A DNA stretch of 64,000 nt from Mesorhizobium sp. STM 4661 (GTDB lineage Bacteria > Pseudomonadota > Alphaproteobacteria > Rhizobiales > Rhizobiaceae), in NCBI RefSeq assembly GCF_000359125.1, contig NZ_CAAF010000069.1:1-64000 (forward strand). The letters run 5' to 3'. The translations under genes were made by a program, and so were the position numbers. Below the pieces are notes generated by a model. That model was given only the letters and a program-made list of their open reading frames with translations. It had not been told where the DNA came from and searched no databases. Positions 35,196 to 46,703 of this stretch are shown piece by piece (the stretch's first letter is position 1; each line of letters opens with the position of its first letter).

Positions 35196-36316
35196 TGCGT
35201 CTCCTTCCTGAATTCCGAAACGGTTTTCTTCGACGCAATAGCCTCTGTCAGATCGGCGAGCAACCGCGCCGCATCCGGTTTTCCGGCCGATTTCGCCGCC
35301 GCCGCCATAGTGGCGAGCCGCTCCGGATCGTCCATCATCCCACCGACCAGCGCGGCGATGCGTTCGGGCGAGAGCGAGGATTGCGCATGCACCTCCGCCC
35401 CCCCTGCCGCGGCCAGCGCCGCGGCATTGGCCGCCTGGTCGTGGTCGAGCGCATGCGGATAGGGTACCAGCAGCGCCGGTCGGCCGACCACGGCGATTTC
35501 CGACACGGTCGATGCACCGGACCGCGACATCACCAGATGCGCCGCCGCCAGGCGCGCCGCCATGTCGGCGAAGAACGGCGACACCTCTGCCTCGATGCCA
35601 AGGGCGGCATAGGCAGCCTTCACCTTCTCCACATCCTCGGCGCGTGCCTGTTGCGTGATATCAAGCCGCTTGCGTTGTGCGTCGGAAAGCAGCGCTATCG
35701 CCGCCGGCACCGCATCGGAAAAGAACTGTGCGCCCTGGCTGCCGCCGAACACCAGAAACCGGAACGGCTGATTGCCCGTGGACGCGCTGTAGGGCGTCCT
35801 TGCCGCCTCCAGCACTTGCGGCCGGACCGGATTGCCTGTCGTCACCGTCTTGGTGCCCGCGGCGCTTGCATCCTCCGGCAGAAACCCGCCGGCAATGGCG
35901 TCGACGCGCCCGGCCAGCGCCCGGTTGGCGCGCCCCATCACCGCATTCTGCTCGTGGATCAGCGTCGGCACCTTGCGTCGCGTCGCGGCATAGAGCGGCG
36001 GCAGCGTCGGATAGCCGCCGAAACCGACGACTATGGCGGGCTTGATCCGGCGGATCACGGCGGAGGCCTGGCGCACCCCGCCCCAGATCTTCCAGAAGGC
36101 GGCAAGCACGGCGAAAGGATTTTTCGACCCCATCGTCGCCGACCGGATCGGATGGATGCTGGCCGCCGGGAACTGGCCGGCAAAACGCTCGGCACGATCG
36201 TCGGTCGCCAGATGCACCGTCCAGCCACGCCGGTTCAGTTCATGCGCCAGCGCCTCGGCCGGGAACAGATGCCCGCCCGTGCCGCCTGCCGCCAGAAGAA
36301 TGACCCCCTTCGCCAT
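35192..36316 (-). CDS. murG: UDP-GlcNAc transferase MurG
   Basis: A 374-residue GT28 glycosyltransferase. LLAAGGTGGHLFPAEALAHEL is the G-loop for lipid I, VVGFGGYPTLPPLYAATRR follows, and the C-terminal donor site contains MSRSGASTVSEIAVVGRPALL and PYPHALDHDQAANA. It converts lipid I to lipid II on the inner face of the membrane. The ATG at 36316 lies one base past the ftsW stop. Confidence 0.97.
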   Translation of the reverse strand: MAKGVILLAAGGTGGHLFPAEALAHELNRRGWTVHLATDDRAERFAGQFPAASIHPIRSATMGSKNPFAVLAAFWKIWGGVRQASAVIRRIKPAIVVGFGGYPTLPPLYAATRRKVPTLIHEQNAVMGRANRALAGRVDAIAGGFLPEDASAAGTKTVTTGNPVRPQVLEAARTPYSASTGNQPFRFLVFGGSQGAQFFSDAVPAAIALLSDAQRKRLDITQQARAEDVEKVKAAYAALGIEAEVSPFFADMAARLAAAHLVMSRSGASTVSEIAVVGRPALLVPYPHALDHDQAANAAALAAAGGAEVHAQSSLSPERIAALVGGMMDDPERLATMAAAAKSAGKPDAARLLADLTEAIASKKTVSEFRKETH

Positions 36317-36317
36317 T

Positions 36318-37468
36318 TCATTCCGCCGGCATGGCGCGCTGCGACGGTGCAAAGCCCATCTGCTTGCGCCGTTCCGGCCGTTTGCGCGTCAGCGCCAGCA
36401 CCATGCCCATTGAGATGGCGATGGCGATCTGCGAGGAGCCGCCATAGGAGATGAACGGCAAGGTCATGCCCTTGGCAGGCATCAGCTGCAGATTAACGGC
36501 CATGTTGATAACCGACTGCAGGCCGAAGACGGTGACCAGGCCGCCAACCGCATAGCGCGTGAAATCATCCTGCTCCTTGAGCGCCGTGTTGAGGCCGCGC
36601 AGCACGATGAAGGCGAAGATGGACATGATGAAGAAGCACATGATCAGCCCGAATTCCTCGCCGGCGACCGAGAAGACGAAGTCGGCGTGGCTGTCCGGTA
36701 TGACCCGCTTGACGGTGCCTTCGCCCGGCCCGACGCCGAACCATCCGCCATTGATCAGCGCCTCGCGGCCCATGTCGACCTGGAACGTGTCGCCCTCGCC
36801 GGTCATGAAACGGTCGATACGGCCGGCGACGTGCGGAAACACCGTATAGGCGGCGAACACCCCGCCAATGCCGGCCGCGCCCAGCGCCATGATCCACAGC
36901 CACGGCAGTCCGGCCATGAAGAACATCACCCCCCAGGTGCCGAGCACCAGCATGGTCTGGCCGAAATCCGGCTGCGCCACCAACAGCGAGATGACGAGGG
37001 CCAGCAGCAGCATGGCGAACAGATTGCCTGGAATGTCCGGCTGGCGCTTGTGCTCGGCAAACAGCCAGGCGCAGATGATGACGAAGGCCGGCTTCAGGAA
37101 TTCCGATGGCTGGATCGACAGGCCGGCAAGCGACACCCAGCGCCGCGCACCCTTAACCTCGACACCGATGTAAAGCACCGCCACCATCAGGAACAGTGTG
37201 ATGCACAGCATGACCAGCGCCATGCGTCTGATCTGCCGCGATTCCATGAAGGAAACGGCCAGCATCACGCCAAGTGCGGGAACGGTGAAGATGATCTGCC
37301 GTGTGGCGAAATGGAAGCTGTCGAGGCCGATGCGCTGGGCCACCGCCGGGCTGGCCGCGAAGGACAGCACGATGCCGAGCCCCATCAGCGACAGGAACGC
37401 TGCCAGGAACCAGCGATCGATCGTCCACCACCAGGTGGCGACCGGGCTTTTGTCGAGACGGCTTTGCA

Positions 37469-37469
<1 letters not shown>
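36318..37469 (-). CDS. ftsW: Lipid II polymerase FtsW
   Basis: A 383-residue SEDS protein with about ten transmembrane helices. QPSEFLKPAFVIICAWLFAE carries the conserved SEDS motif, and AVGGLVTVFGLQSVINMAVN and LPFISYGGSSQIAIAISMG are the C-terminal signatures. It polymerises septal glycan with FtsI. Its start shares one base with the murD stop (TAATG). Confidence 0.97.
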
Positions 37470-38869
<1,400 letters not shown>

Positions 38870-38877
38870 GCGGCCTC

Positions 38878-39960
38878 CTATCTGAGCTTCAGGGTCGACA
38901 GGCCGACCAATGCCAGGATGACGGCGATGATCCAGAAGCGGATCACCACCTGGCTTTCTGTCCAGCCGAGCTTTTCGAAGTGATGATGGATCGGCGCCAT
39001 CAGGAACACGCGCTTGCCGGTCATCTTGAAGTAGCCGACCTGGATGATGACCGACAGGATCTCCACCACGAACAACCCGCCGACGATGACCAGCACGATC
39101 TCATGCTTGGTGGCGACCGCGACCGTGCCGATCAGGCCGCCCAGGGCCAGCGAGCCGGTGTCGCCCATGAAGATCGCCGCCGGCGGCGCGTTGAACCACA
39201 GGAAGCCGAGGCCGGCGCCGATCACCGCGCCGAGAACCACCGCCAGTTCGCCGGTGCCTGGCACGAAATGGATCTGCAGATATTCGGCGAACACCGCGTT
39301 GCCGGAGAGGTAGGCGATGACGCCGAAGGATGCCGCCGCGATCATGATCGGCACGATCGCCAGCCCGTCGAGACCGTCGGTCAGGTTCACCGCATTGCCG
39401 GCGCCGACAATGACGAAGCAGGAGAACGGGATGAAGAACCAGCCGAGATTGATGAGAAATTCCTTGGCGAAGGGGAAAGTCAGTGACGACGAGAACGGCG
39501 CCTGGCCGTTATGCATGATCACCCAGGCGGCAATGCCGGCGATTATGAATTCGAGCCCGAGCCGCGCCTTGCCGGAAAAGCCGAGATGCGATTGCTTCGT
39601 TACCTTGAGATAGTCGTCATAAAAGCCGATCGAGCCGAAGCCGAGCGTCACCAGCAGCACGACCCAGACATAGATGCTGGAAAGGTTGGCCCACAGCAGC
39701 GAGGAGCCGACGATGCCGCACAGGATCATCAGCCCGCCCATGGTCGGCGTGCCGGCTTTCTTGAAATGCGTCTGCGGCCCGTCGGCGCGGATCGGCTGGC
39801 CCTTGCCTTGCCTGAGCCGCAGCGAGTTGATGATGGCTGGCCCGAAGATGAAGACGATCAGCGCCGCGGTGATCAGCGCCCCGCCGGTGCGGAAGGTTAT
39901 GTAGCGGAAGACGTTGAAGACCGAGATCTTGTCCGCGAAATCGACGAGCAGTGTAAGCAT
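38878..39960 (-). CDS. mraY: Phospho-MurNAc-pentapeptide transferase MraY
   Basis: A 360-residue polytopic enzyme with ten hydrophobic helices. Family motifs are FKKAGTPTMGGLMILCGIVG, DDYLKVTKQSHLGFSGKARL, NAVNLTDGLDGLAIVPIM and FMGDTGSLALGGLIGTVAV, which include the catalytic Asp residues, and the MAPIHHHFEKLGWTESQVV loop. It makes lipid I from undecaprenyl phosphate. It ends next to murD and follows murF by 26 bases. Confidence 0.98.
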   Translation of the reverse strand: MLTLLVDFADKISVFNVFRYITFRTGGALITAALIVFIFGPAIINSLRLRQGKGQPIRADGPQTHFKKAGTPTMGGLMILCGIVGSSLLWANLSSIYVWVVLLVTLGFGSIGFYDDYLKVTKQSHLGFSGKARLGLEFIIAGIAAWVIMHNGQAPFSSSLTFPFAKEFLINLGWFFIPFSCFVIVGAGNAVNLTDGLDGLAIVPIMIAAASFGVIAYLSGNAVFAEYLQIHFVPGTGELAVVLGAVIGAGLGFLWFNAPPAAIFMGDTGSLALGGLIGTVAVATKHEIVLVIVGGLFVVEILSVIIQVGYFKMTGKRVFLMAPIHHHFEKLGWTESQVVIRFWIIAVILALVGLSTLKLR

Positions 39961-39986
39961 GCGTTTCGGTCCCCCGGGAGTTGACC

Positions 39987-41420
39987 CTAGGTCGGTTTAC
40001 TGGTTGTGGCTTGCGCCGGAAATTTGCCGAGCAACGCCTCGACCAGTTTTGAAAACCCGATGCCCTTCGACGACTTGATCATCACCACGTCGCCAGGCTT
40101 CAATGTCGACAGCAGCACCGGCTTGAGGTCCTCGGCGCCGGCGCGATATTCCGTCTCGATCTCGTCTGGCAGGATGTCGGCCAGCGCCCGCATTTCCGGG
40201 CCGCCGAGAAAGACGTTTCGAGTCTCGGTGCCGACGATGAGGTCGGCGAGCGCGGCATGCAGCTTCGCCGAGTGGTCGCCAAGTTCCAGCATGTCGCCAA
40301 GCACGGCGATGCGCCTGCCTTCGCCCGACACTGGCGTGGCATTGAGCAGCGCCATCGCAGCACCCATCGACGCCGGATTGGCGTTGTAGCTCTCATCGAT
40401 CAGTGTGATCGACCCCTTGGGGTGGCGCAGCACATGGCGCTTGCCGCGTCCGCGCTCGGCCGAAAGATCGGCCAGCGCCAGCGCCACCCTGGTGATATCG
40501 GCGCCGACCAGATGCGCGGCACCGAGCACCGCCAGCACGTTCTGCACCATATGCCGACCGGGCGCGCCGACACGTGCCGTGACCTCCTGCCCGCCGATTT
40601 TGGCGGTGATTATGGAATGATCGGCATGCAGCACGCATTTGACCAGCTTGAAGGTCGCGCGGGCATTTTCTCCGAAGCCGTAGACATGCTCGACGCCGGC
40701 GTCTTTCGCCATCTTGCCCAGCAGCTTCGAGCGCGGATCGTCGCGGTTGAGCAGCGCCGCGCCACCCGGCTCCAGTCCTTCGAAAATCTCGGCCTTGGCC
40801 TTTGCGATCTCGTCGAGGTTGCGGAAGAAGCCGAGATGCGCCGCCGCGATCAGCGTGATGATGGCGACATGCGGCCGGACCATCTTGACCAGCGGCCGGA
40901 TCTCGTCCGGATGGTTCATGCCGATCTCGAAGACGGCATAGTCGCAGTCGGCGGGCATCCGCGCCAGCGTCAGCGGCACGCCCCAATGGTTGTTGAACGA
41001 TTGCGCCGAGGCATGCACCTTGCCGACAGCGGACAGCGCATGGCGCAGCGCCTCCTTGGTGGTGGTCTTGCCCGCCGAACCGGTTACCGCGATGATCTTG
41101 GCGTTTGAACGCGCACGGGCGGCAACACCAAGCTTTCCAAGTGCGGCCAGCACGTCCTGCACCACGATCATCGGGGCCGTCAGCCGGCCGAGCGCCGGCA
41201 ATTTGCCCTCGGCGACGACCAGCACGCCGGCGCCGGCCTTGATGGCGGCGGTGGCGAAGTCATGGCCGTCCATCGCTTCGCCCTTGACGGCGAAGAAGGC
41301 CTCGCCCGCCACAAGGCTGCGGCTGTCGATCGAGATGCCGGTGACACCTTCCGGCATCGGGCCAAGCGGCCGTCCGTCCATGGCGGCGACCATATCCTCG
41401 GAGGTCCACAGGAAACTCAT
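39987..41420 (-). CDS. murF: UDP-MurNAc-tripeptide--D-alanyl-D-alanine ligase MurF
   Basis: A 477-residue Mur ligase. ITGISIDSRSLVAGEAFFAV is the MurE/F N-terminal domain, AVTGSAGKTTTKEALRHAL the P-loop, and FEIGMNHPDEIRPLVKMVRP the central-domain motif. DESYNANPASMGAAMALL near residue 340 is diagnostic for MurF. It finishes the pentapeptide. ATGA overlap with murE. Confidence 0.97.
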   Translation of the reverse strand: MSFLWTSEDMVAAMDGRPLGPMPEGVTGISIDSRSLVAGEAFFAVKGEAMDGHDFATAAIKAGAGVLVVAEGKLPALGRLTAPMIVVQDVLAALGKLGVAARARSNAKIIAVTGSAGKTTTKEALRHALSAVGKVHASAQSFNNHWGVPLTLARMPADCDYAVFEIGMNHPDEIRPLVKMVRPHVAIITLIAAAHLGFFRNLDEIAKAKAEIFEGLEPGGAALLNRDDPRSKLLGKMAKDAGVEHVYGFGENARATFKLVKCVLHADHSIITAKIGGQEVTARVGAPGRHMVQNVLAVLGAAHLVGADITRVALALADLSAERGRGKRHVLRHPKGSITLIDESYNANPASMGAAMALLNATPVSGEGRRIAVLGDMLELGDHSAKLHAALADLIVGTETRNVFLGGPEMRALADILPDEIETEYRAGAEDLKPVLLSTLKPGDVVMIKSSKGIGFSKLVEALLGKFPAQATTSKPT

Positions 41421-42871
41421 GCGGCGCGTTCCCTAAGCGCGGAGCGGACTTCCTCATGGTCGGAAAAATGCAGCGTCTCGGTGCCGATGGTCTGGCCTTC
41501 CTCATGGCCCTTGCCGGCCACGATCAGCGTATCGCCGGCGTGAAGCATGGCGACCGCGTCATGGATCGCCTTGCGCCGGTCGCCGATCTCTATGGCGCCG
41601 GGCGCGGCTGCAAGGATGGCGGCGCGGATCGTTTCGGGCACTTCCGAGCGCGGATTGTCGTCGGTGACGATGACGACGTCGGCCAACCGCGTCGCGATCT
41701 CGCCCATGATCGGCCGCTTGCCCCTGTCGCGGTCGCCACCGCAGCCGAACACGACGATGACGCGGCTTGTGGTAAAGGGGCGCACCGAGGCCAGTACGTT
41801 TTCCAGCGCATCCGGCTTGTGCGCGTAGTCGACATAGACCGGCGCGCCATTGGCCGTTGTTCCAACGAGATCGAGCCGGCCCGGCGCGCCTTTCAATTTC
41901 TCCAGCGCCATCAAGGCCTTGGCGGCAGATGTTCCGGTGGAAATGGCAAGGCCCGCCGAGACCAGCGCGTTGGCGATCTGGAAATCGCCAGCCAGCGGCA
42001 GGTCGACCTCATGCAGAACGCCATCGACTTCCACCTCGGCGCGCTGGCGGTGGCGCTCGTGCTCGACCCGCTTCAGCCGCAGGAATTCGCCATGGCGGCC
42101 GACCGTCAGCACATTCAGCCCCGCCGCCTGTGCCGCCTTGATCGTTGGCTCGGACCACGGATCGTCGGCAAAGATGACGGCAGGCGCACCCTTCGGCAGC
42201 AGCGCGTCGAACAGGCGCAGTTTGGCGCGATGATAGTCCTCGACCGTCGGATGATAATCCATGTGGTCGCGGCCAAGATTGGTGAAGCCGCCGGCGGCAA
42301 GCTTCACGCCGTCGAGCCGGCGCTGGTCGAGCCCATGGCTGGAGGCTTCCATCGACGCGTGGGTGACGCCGGCATCCGCCAATTCCTTGAGCAGAAGGTG
42401 CAAAGCGACCGGGTCGGGCGTGGTCAGCGAGCCATATTCATTGCGGCCCGGCGCCACCACGCCGGTGGTGCCGATCGAAGCAGCGGCAAAGCCCGCCTGC
42501 TCCCAGACTTGCCTGGTAAAGGCGGCGACCGATGTCTTGCCGCTGGTGCCAGTCACAGCGACCATGGTTTGCGGCTGCTTGCCGAAATAACGGGCGGCAC
42601 TCAGCGCCAGCGCCAGACGCGGATCGTCGACGGCAAGAACCGGCACCGGCAGTCCGGCAATGGCGCTGCCCTTGCCCGCCACGATCGCGGCGGCGCCGCG
42701 CCTGGCGGCATCGGCGGCATAGGCCGCGCCGTCCGCCTTGGTGCCAGCGAGCGCGAAAAAGACGACGCCCGGTCTTACCTCGCGGGAATCCGACGAAATC
42801 CCGGTAACCTCCATATCGGGGGAAGCTATCCCCTCGACAGGCAGGATACCGGCTAGATCTTTCAGCTTCAT
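41417..42871 (-). CDS. murE: UDP-MurNAc-Ala-Glu--meso-DAP ligase MurE
   Basis: A 484-residue Mur ligase. VTGISSDSREVRPGVVFFAL opens the N-terminal domain and AVTGTSGKTSVAAFTRQVWE is the P-loop. VTDDNPRSEVPETI carries the DNPR motif that selects meso-diaminopimelate over lysine, so the wall is of the A1-gamma DAP type. MEASSHGLDQRRLDGVK is also typical. It follows ftsI by 54 bases. Confidence 0.98.
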   Translation of the reverse strand: MKLKDLAGILPVEGIASPDMEVTGISSDSREVRPGVVFFALAGTKADGAAYAADAARRGAAAIVAGKGSAIAGLPVPVLAVDDPRLALALSAARYFGKQPQTMVAVTGTSGKTSVAAFTRQVWEQAGFAAASIGTTGVVAPGRNEYGSLTTPDPVALHLLLKELADAGVTHASMEASSHGLDQRRLDGVKLAAGGFTNLGRDHMDYHPTVEDYHRAKLRLFDALLPKGAPAVIFADDPWSEPTIKAAQAAGLNVLTVGRHGEFLRLKRVEHERHRQRAEVEVDGVLHEVDLPLAGDFQIANALVSAGLAISTGTSAAKALMALEKLKGAPGRLDLVGTTANGAPVYVDYAHKPDALENVLASVRPFTTSRVIVVFGCGGDRDRGKRPIMGEIATRLADVVIVTDDNPRSEVPETIRAAILAAAPGAIEIGDRRKAIHDAVAMLHAGDTLIVAGKGHEEGQTIGTETLHFSDHEEVRSALRERAA

Positions 42872-42925
42872 CGAACCCCGTTCATCTCAACAAAATAGCG
42901 CGCAGTTGCCGGCGCGCCCTAGGAA

Positions 42926-44653
42926 TCACTGATAGGAAACCAGCGTTGCACCATTTTCATGGCTGAAATCTGGCTTCACGCCAAGCATGGAAGCCGAACG
43001 TCGGATGATGTTTGCGGCCATGACGCCTGCATTCGAGGCGGCCGTTGCGCCCATGCCGGGCTTTTCGGGCTTCGGTTCGTCGGCGATCGTGAGCACGATA
43101 TATTGCGGATCGTCCATCGGGAAAGCCGCGACAAAGGCATTGAAATTCTTGTCCTTGGAGTAGCGGCCATTGACGACCTTCTCCGCCGTTCCGGTCTTGC
43201 CACCGACGCGGTAGCCCGGAACCCTGGCATTCCTGCCCGACCCCTTCTCGGCATTGAGTGCGTAGAGATAGCGCATGCCCTCGGAAGTCTTGTCGCTGAC
43301 CACTTTCTTGGCCGCCGACATCGCCTGCTCCTGCGTGCGCGTCAGGAAAGTCGGCTCCATCAGATAGCCGCCATTCATCAGCGCGGCGCAACCAACCGCG
43401 GTCTGCAGCGGCGTCGTCGACACGCCGTGGCCGAAGGCGATGGTGATCGAATTGACCTGCTTCCAGACCTTGGGTTCGGTCGGGCGGGCGACCTCCGGCA
43501 GTTCCGTCTGCATCTTCTCGAGGATCCCCAGGCGATGCAGGAATTCGCGGTGCCCCTCGATGCCAACCGCTTCGGCTTCCTTGGCCGAACCGATGTTGGA
43601 CGAATAGATGAACACCTCCGGCACCGAGAGCACCCGACCCTTGCCGTGGAAATCATTGATGGTCTGGTTGCCGATCCTGATCGGCCGCGTGGCATCGAAA
43701 CGGCTGTTCATCGTCACCTTGCCGGAATCCAGCGCCATGGCGGTGGTGAAACTCTTGAAGGTCGAGCCCATTTCGTAGAGGCCGGCCGACATGCGGTTCA
43801 GCCGGTCCTTGTCCTGCGCGTTGTAGGGATTGTTCGGGTCGAAATCCGGTACCGAGGCCATGGCCAGCACCTCGCCGGTCTTGACGTTGAGCACAACGGC
43901 GCCGGCGGCGATCGCGCGATACCTTTCCATGCCGGTGGAGATTTCGTCTCGAACGATGTTCTGGACGCGCAGGTCGATCGACAGTTGCACTGGCTTCAGG
44001 TCCCTGGCCACCGCCAGGCCGGACGCCTGAAGGTCGGTCAAGCCCTGGTTGTCGATGTACTTCTCCATGCCGGAGATGCCCTGATTGTCGATGTTGGTGA
44101 GACCGACGATGTAGGACGAGGTTTCGCCGCTCGGATAGAAGCGGCGCTTTTCCGTGCGAAAGCCGAAGCCGGGAATGCCGAGCTGCATGATGTCGGCCTC
44201 CTGCTTGGGCGTCAGTTGCCGCCGCAGCCAGACGAAACCGGCGCCGCTCTTCAACTTTTGATAGGTCTGCTCGTAGTCGATCTCGGGAAGCACCGTCGAC
44301 AGCTTCTCGATCGCCTCGTCCGCGTCGACGATGCGCCGCGGCTCGGCAAACAGCGACGCCGTCTTGATGTCCGTCGCCAGCACTTCGCCGTTGCGGTCCA
44401 CGATGTCCGGCCGCGATGCCGTCACGCGGCTCTGCGGCCCTCCCGACATGTCGGGATTTTGAAAGCCGAGGTAGACCAGCCTGCCGGCGATGCTCGAATA
44501 GAGGCCGAAGAACACCGCCATCGTCATCACGATACGGGTCCTGCCCTTGCCGCCGGTCGCCTTGCGGGCGCCTTCGACGACGATCGAGCCGCCTTCGCCG
44601 GATTTCGCGCCACGCTTCAGCAGCCTCCTGATTGTTGCAAGTCTGGCGATCAT
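42926..44653 (-). CDS. ftsI: Septal transpeptidase FtsI (PBP3)
   Basis: A 575-residue class B penicillin-binding protein. A cytoplasmic N-terminus and single transmembrane helix (TMAVFFGLYSSIAGRLVYLG) precede the pedestal domain. The transpeptidase motifs are MGSTFKSFTTAMAL (active-site Ser with SxxK), YSSNIGSAKE (SxN) and GGKTGTAEKV (KTG). It crosslinks septal peptidoglycan with FtsW. ATGA overlap with ftsL. Confidence 0.97.
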   Translation of the reverse strand: MIARLATIRRLLKRGAKSGEGGSIVVEGARKATGGKGRTRIVMTMAVFFGLYSSIAGRLVYLGFQNPDMSGGPQSRVTASRPDIVDRNGEVLATDIKTASLFAEPRRIVDADEAIEKLSTVLPEIDYEQTYQKLKSGAGFVWLRRQLTPKQEADIMQLGIPGFGFRTEKRRFYPSGETSSYIVGLTNIDNQGISGMEKYIDNQGLTDLQASGLAVARDLKPVQLSIDLRVQNIVRDEISTGMERYRAIAAGAVVLNVKTGEVLAMASVPDFDPNNPYNAQDKDRLNRMSAGLYEMGSTFKSFTTAMALDSGKVTMNSRFDATRPIRIGNQTINDFHGKGRVLSVPEVFIYSSNIGSAKEAEAVGIEGHREFLHRLGILEKMQTELPEVARPTEPKVWKQVNSITIAFGHGVSTTPLQTAVGCAALMNGGYLMEPTFLTRTQEQAMSAAKKVVSDKTSEGMRYLYALNAEKGSGRNARVPGYRVGGKTGTAEKVVNGRYSKDKNFNAFVAAFPMDDPQYIVLTIADEPKPEKPGMGATAASNAGVMAANIIRRSASMLGVKPDFSHENGATLVSYQ

Positions 44654-45027
44654 TGCACGATGCCTCCGGTGACCACGGGGTCCTTGCCGCCGATATCGGC
44701 CATGCCGCCCAGCCGCTGGGACGAGAGGTCCTGGATGTTGACCGGCTTTGCCGGCAGATCGTCCAGCCCGACGATCTGGCGCGCGTTGACCGGCTCGAGT
44801 GCAAGCTGCGACTTGTAGATCTCGGTCAGTTTCTGCAGGCGCGACGGCTGGGTAAGCAGGCTCCAGTCCGCCTTCAGGAGGTCGATCGTGTCCTCCTCGT
44901 AGCGGATCTGCGCCTGGATCTTCTGCACCGCCGCCAATTGTTCCTCGGCCTCGCGCTTGGTCTTGTAGGTCAGGGCCGCGGCCGAGACCATGACGGCGAT
45001 CAGGACTATGTCGCTGGTACGAAACAC
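44650..45027 (-). CDS. ftsL: Cell division protein FtsL
   Basis: A 125-residue bitopic protein. A short N-terminus (MFRTSD), one transmembrane segment (IVLIAVMVSAAALTYKT) and a periplasmic coiled coil with heptad pattern (REAEEQLAAVQKIQAQIRYE) match FtsL. The start is a GTG at 45027, with GAGAGGTGA directly ahead; upstream in-frame sequence belongs to the end of rsmH. It forms the FtsQLB complex. Confidence 0.9.
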   Translation of the reverse strand: MFRTSDIVLIAVMVSAAALTYKTKREAEEQLAAVQKIQAQIRYEEDTIDLLKADWSLLTQPSRLQKLTEIYKSQLALEPVNARQIVGLDDLPAKPVNIQDLSSQRLGGMADIGGKDPVVTGGIVQ

Positions 45028-45031
45028 GTGC

Positions 45032-46063
45032 TCACCTCTCTCCCGGCCGGTTGGCGCCGGGAAGTTTTGGGCTGGGAAGTTTTGGCAGACCGAAAATCGC
45101 AAAGTCGCCGGCCCGAGCCGGCGCCTCGGTGCGGATGGCGGCGCGCAGCCTTGCCGAACGCGCCCGCGGATTGGTCGATATCTCGGCATCGCCAGGCGTC
45201 ACCCCGCCGCCGGCCTTTCGGAAAGTGGCCAGGCGTGTCTGCGCCTCGGGCATGTGCCGCGACCCGGTCACCTGATCGGCGCGGTCGGCAATGAAGCGCT
45301 TGACGATGCGATCTTCCAGCGAATGAAACGTCACCACGGCTAGCCGTCCGCCCGGTCTCAGCACGCGCTCGGCCGCAAACAGCGCCTTGGCCAATTCGCC
45401 GAGTTCGTCATTGACGAAGATGCGCAGCGCCTGGAAGACGCGGGTCGCCGGATGGATCTTGTCCTTTGGGGCGCGGCCGATATGCGTTTCGATGGCGTCG
45501 GCAAGATCGAGCGTGCGCTCGAATGGATTTCTTTCGCGGCGGCTTTCGATCATGCGGGCGATGCGGCCGGCATGGCGCTCCTCGCCGAGGAAACCGAAAA
45601 TCCGGGCAAGATCGCCGGCCTTGAAGGAATTGACGACATCGGCCGCACTCAGGCCCGCCTGCGCCATGCGCATGTCCAGCGGCCCATCGGCGCGGAACGA
45701 AAAGCCGCGCTCCGCCTGGTCGATTTGCATGGAGGAAATGCCGATATCGAGCACCACGCCGTCGGCGCTTTCGACATGCTCGTCCAGCGTCGAGAATGGC
45801 GCATGGACAAGCCGGAGCTTGCCGTCCGACTGCGCTTCGAGGTCTCGCCCCACCGCGATCGCATCCGGATCGCGGTCGATGGCCACAACCGAGGCGCCGC
45901 TCGCCAGAATGGCCCTGGTGTAACCGCCGGCGCCGAATGTGCCATCGACGATCACCTCGCCTGCCTTGGGCGAAAGCGCCTCCAGCACTTCGGCAAGGAG
46001 GACCGGAATGTGGCGGGCCGGTCCGCCAACGGCGTGAAGGTCATCGCCGTGGCCCGCCATCAT
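45032..46063 (-). CDS. rsmH: 16S rRNA (cytosine-1402-N4) methyltransferase RsmH
   Basis: A 343-residue SAM methyltransferase formerly called MraW. HIPVLLAEVLEALSPKAGEV opens the protein, IVDGTFGAGGYTRAIL is the SAM motif, GISSMQIDQAERGFSFRADG and PLDMRMAQ follow, and AVVTFHSLEDRIVKRFI is the catalytic region. ATG at 46063 overlaps the mraZ stop (ATGA). The frame runs open upstream through mraZ but that part is antisense-like noise. Confidence 0.97.
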   Translation of the reverse strand: MMAGHGDDLHAVGGPARHIPVLLAEVLEALSPKAGEVIVDGTFGAGGYTRAILASGASVVAIDRDPDAIAVGRDLEAQSDGKLRLVHAPFSTLDEHVESADGVVLDIGISSMQIDQAERGFSFRADGPLDMRMAQAGLSAADVVNSFKAGDLARIFGFLGEERHAGRIARMIESRRERNPFERTLDLADAIETHIGRAPKDKIHPATRVFQALRIFVNDELGELAKALFAAERVLRPGGRLAVVTFHSLEDRIVKRFIADRADQVTGSRHMPEAQTRLATFRKAGGGVTPGDAEISTNPRARSARLRAAIRTEAPARAGDFAIFGLPKLPSPKLPGANRPGER

Positions 46064-46518
46064 TCCGGTCGCTCCCCGGGCTTCGTCCCCTGCCGAAGCT
46101 GCAAAAGCCTGGCGCGTGCTTCCGCCCCGTAGGTGGAAAGCCGTCCGGGCTCCCAGATCTGAAAGAAGTTGCCGCGACCGACAAAGGCCACTTCCGCCGA
46201 TATGCCGGTGTGCTCGCGAATGAAATCGCTCATCGTGATGCGGCCATCCTGATCGAGCTTCAGGAACGTGCCGTCGCCATGGCAGAAGAACGACATGTCG
46301 TCCGCCGTCCGCAGGAAGGGATCTTCCTGCGCGATGCGCTGCTCGTAGCGGTCGAGCAGGTCGAGCCCGCCGACATCCATCGCCGGACGGTCGAGGCAGC
46401 GCAGCGCATAGAGTTCCGAGTAACCGCGCTTCTGCACGACCGCCCGGAAATGCGCCGGAACGGACACCCGCCCCTTCGCATCGATCCTGTTCACCGCGCT
46501 CGACAGAAACCGGTCCAT
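46060..46518 (-). CDS. mraZ: Transcriptional regulator MraZ
   Basis: A 152-residue AbrB-fold protein and first gene of the dcw operon. Two tandem domains are seen, with the DxKGR motif (NRIDAKGRVSVPAHFRAV) in the first and DQDGRITMSDFIREHTGI in the second. MraZ binds direct repeats ahead of its own gene and represses the dcw operon. Suitable repeats are present at 46704-46738, overlapping the predicted promoter. Confidence 0.97.
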   Translation of the reverse strand: MDRFLSSAVNRIDAKGRVSVPAHFRAVVQKRGYSELYALRCLDRPAMDVGGLDLLDRYEQRIAQEDPFLRTADDMSFFCHGDGTFLKLDQDGRITMSDFIREHTGISAEVAFVGRGNFFQIWEPGRLSTYGAEARARLLQLRQGTKPGERPE

Positions 46519-46703
46519 TACGCGTTACAGCCGCTTGCGCCGCCGCACCCCTCTGCATTTTGCCCTCCGCGCCGCCGCAGCGCGGTCCCTGCCCGAAATC
46601 CATGCCGTTCCGAGGGGCGAAAGCAGCCAAACGCGCAGCCGCCGCGGCTGCCCGATTGGCGTACGCTTCACCCTGACGCGGAACGAAGGCTTGAATGTCC
46701 AAA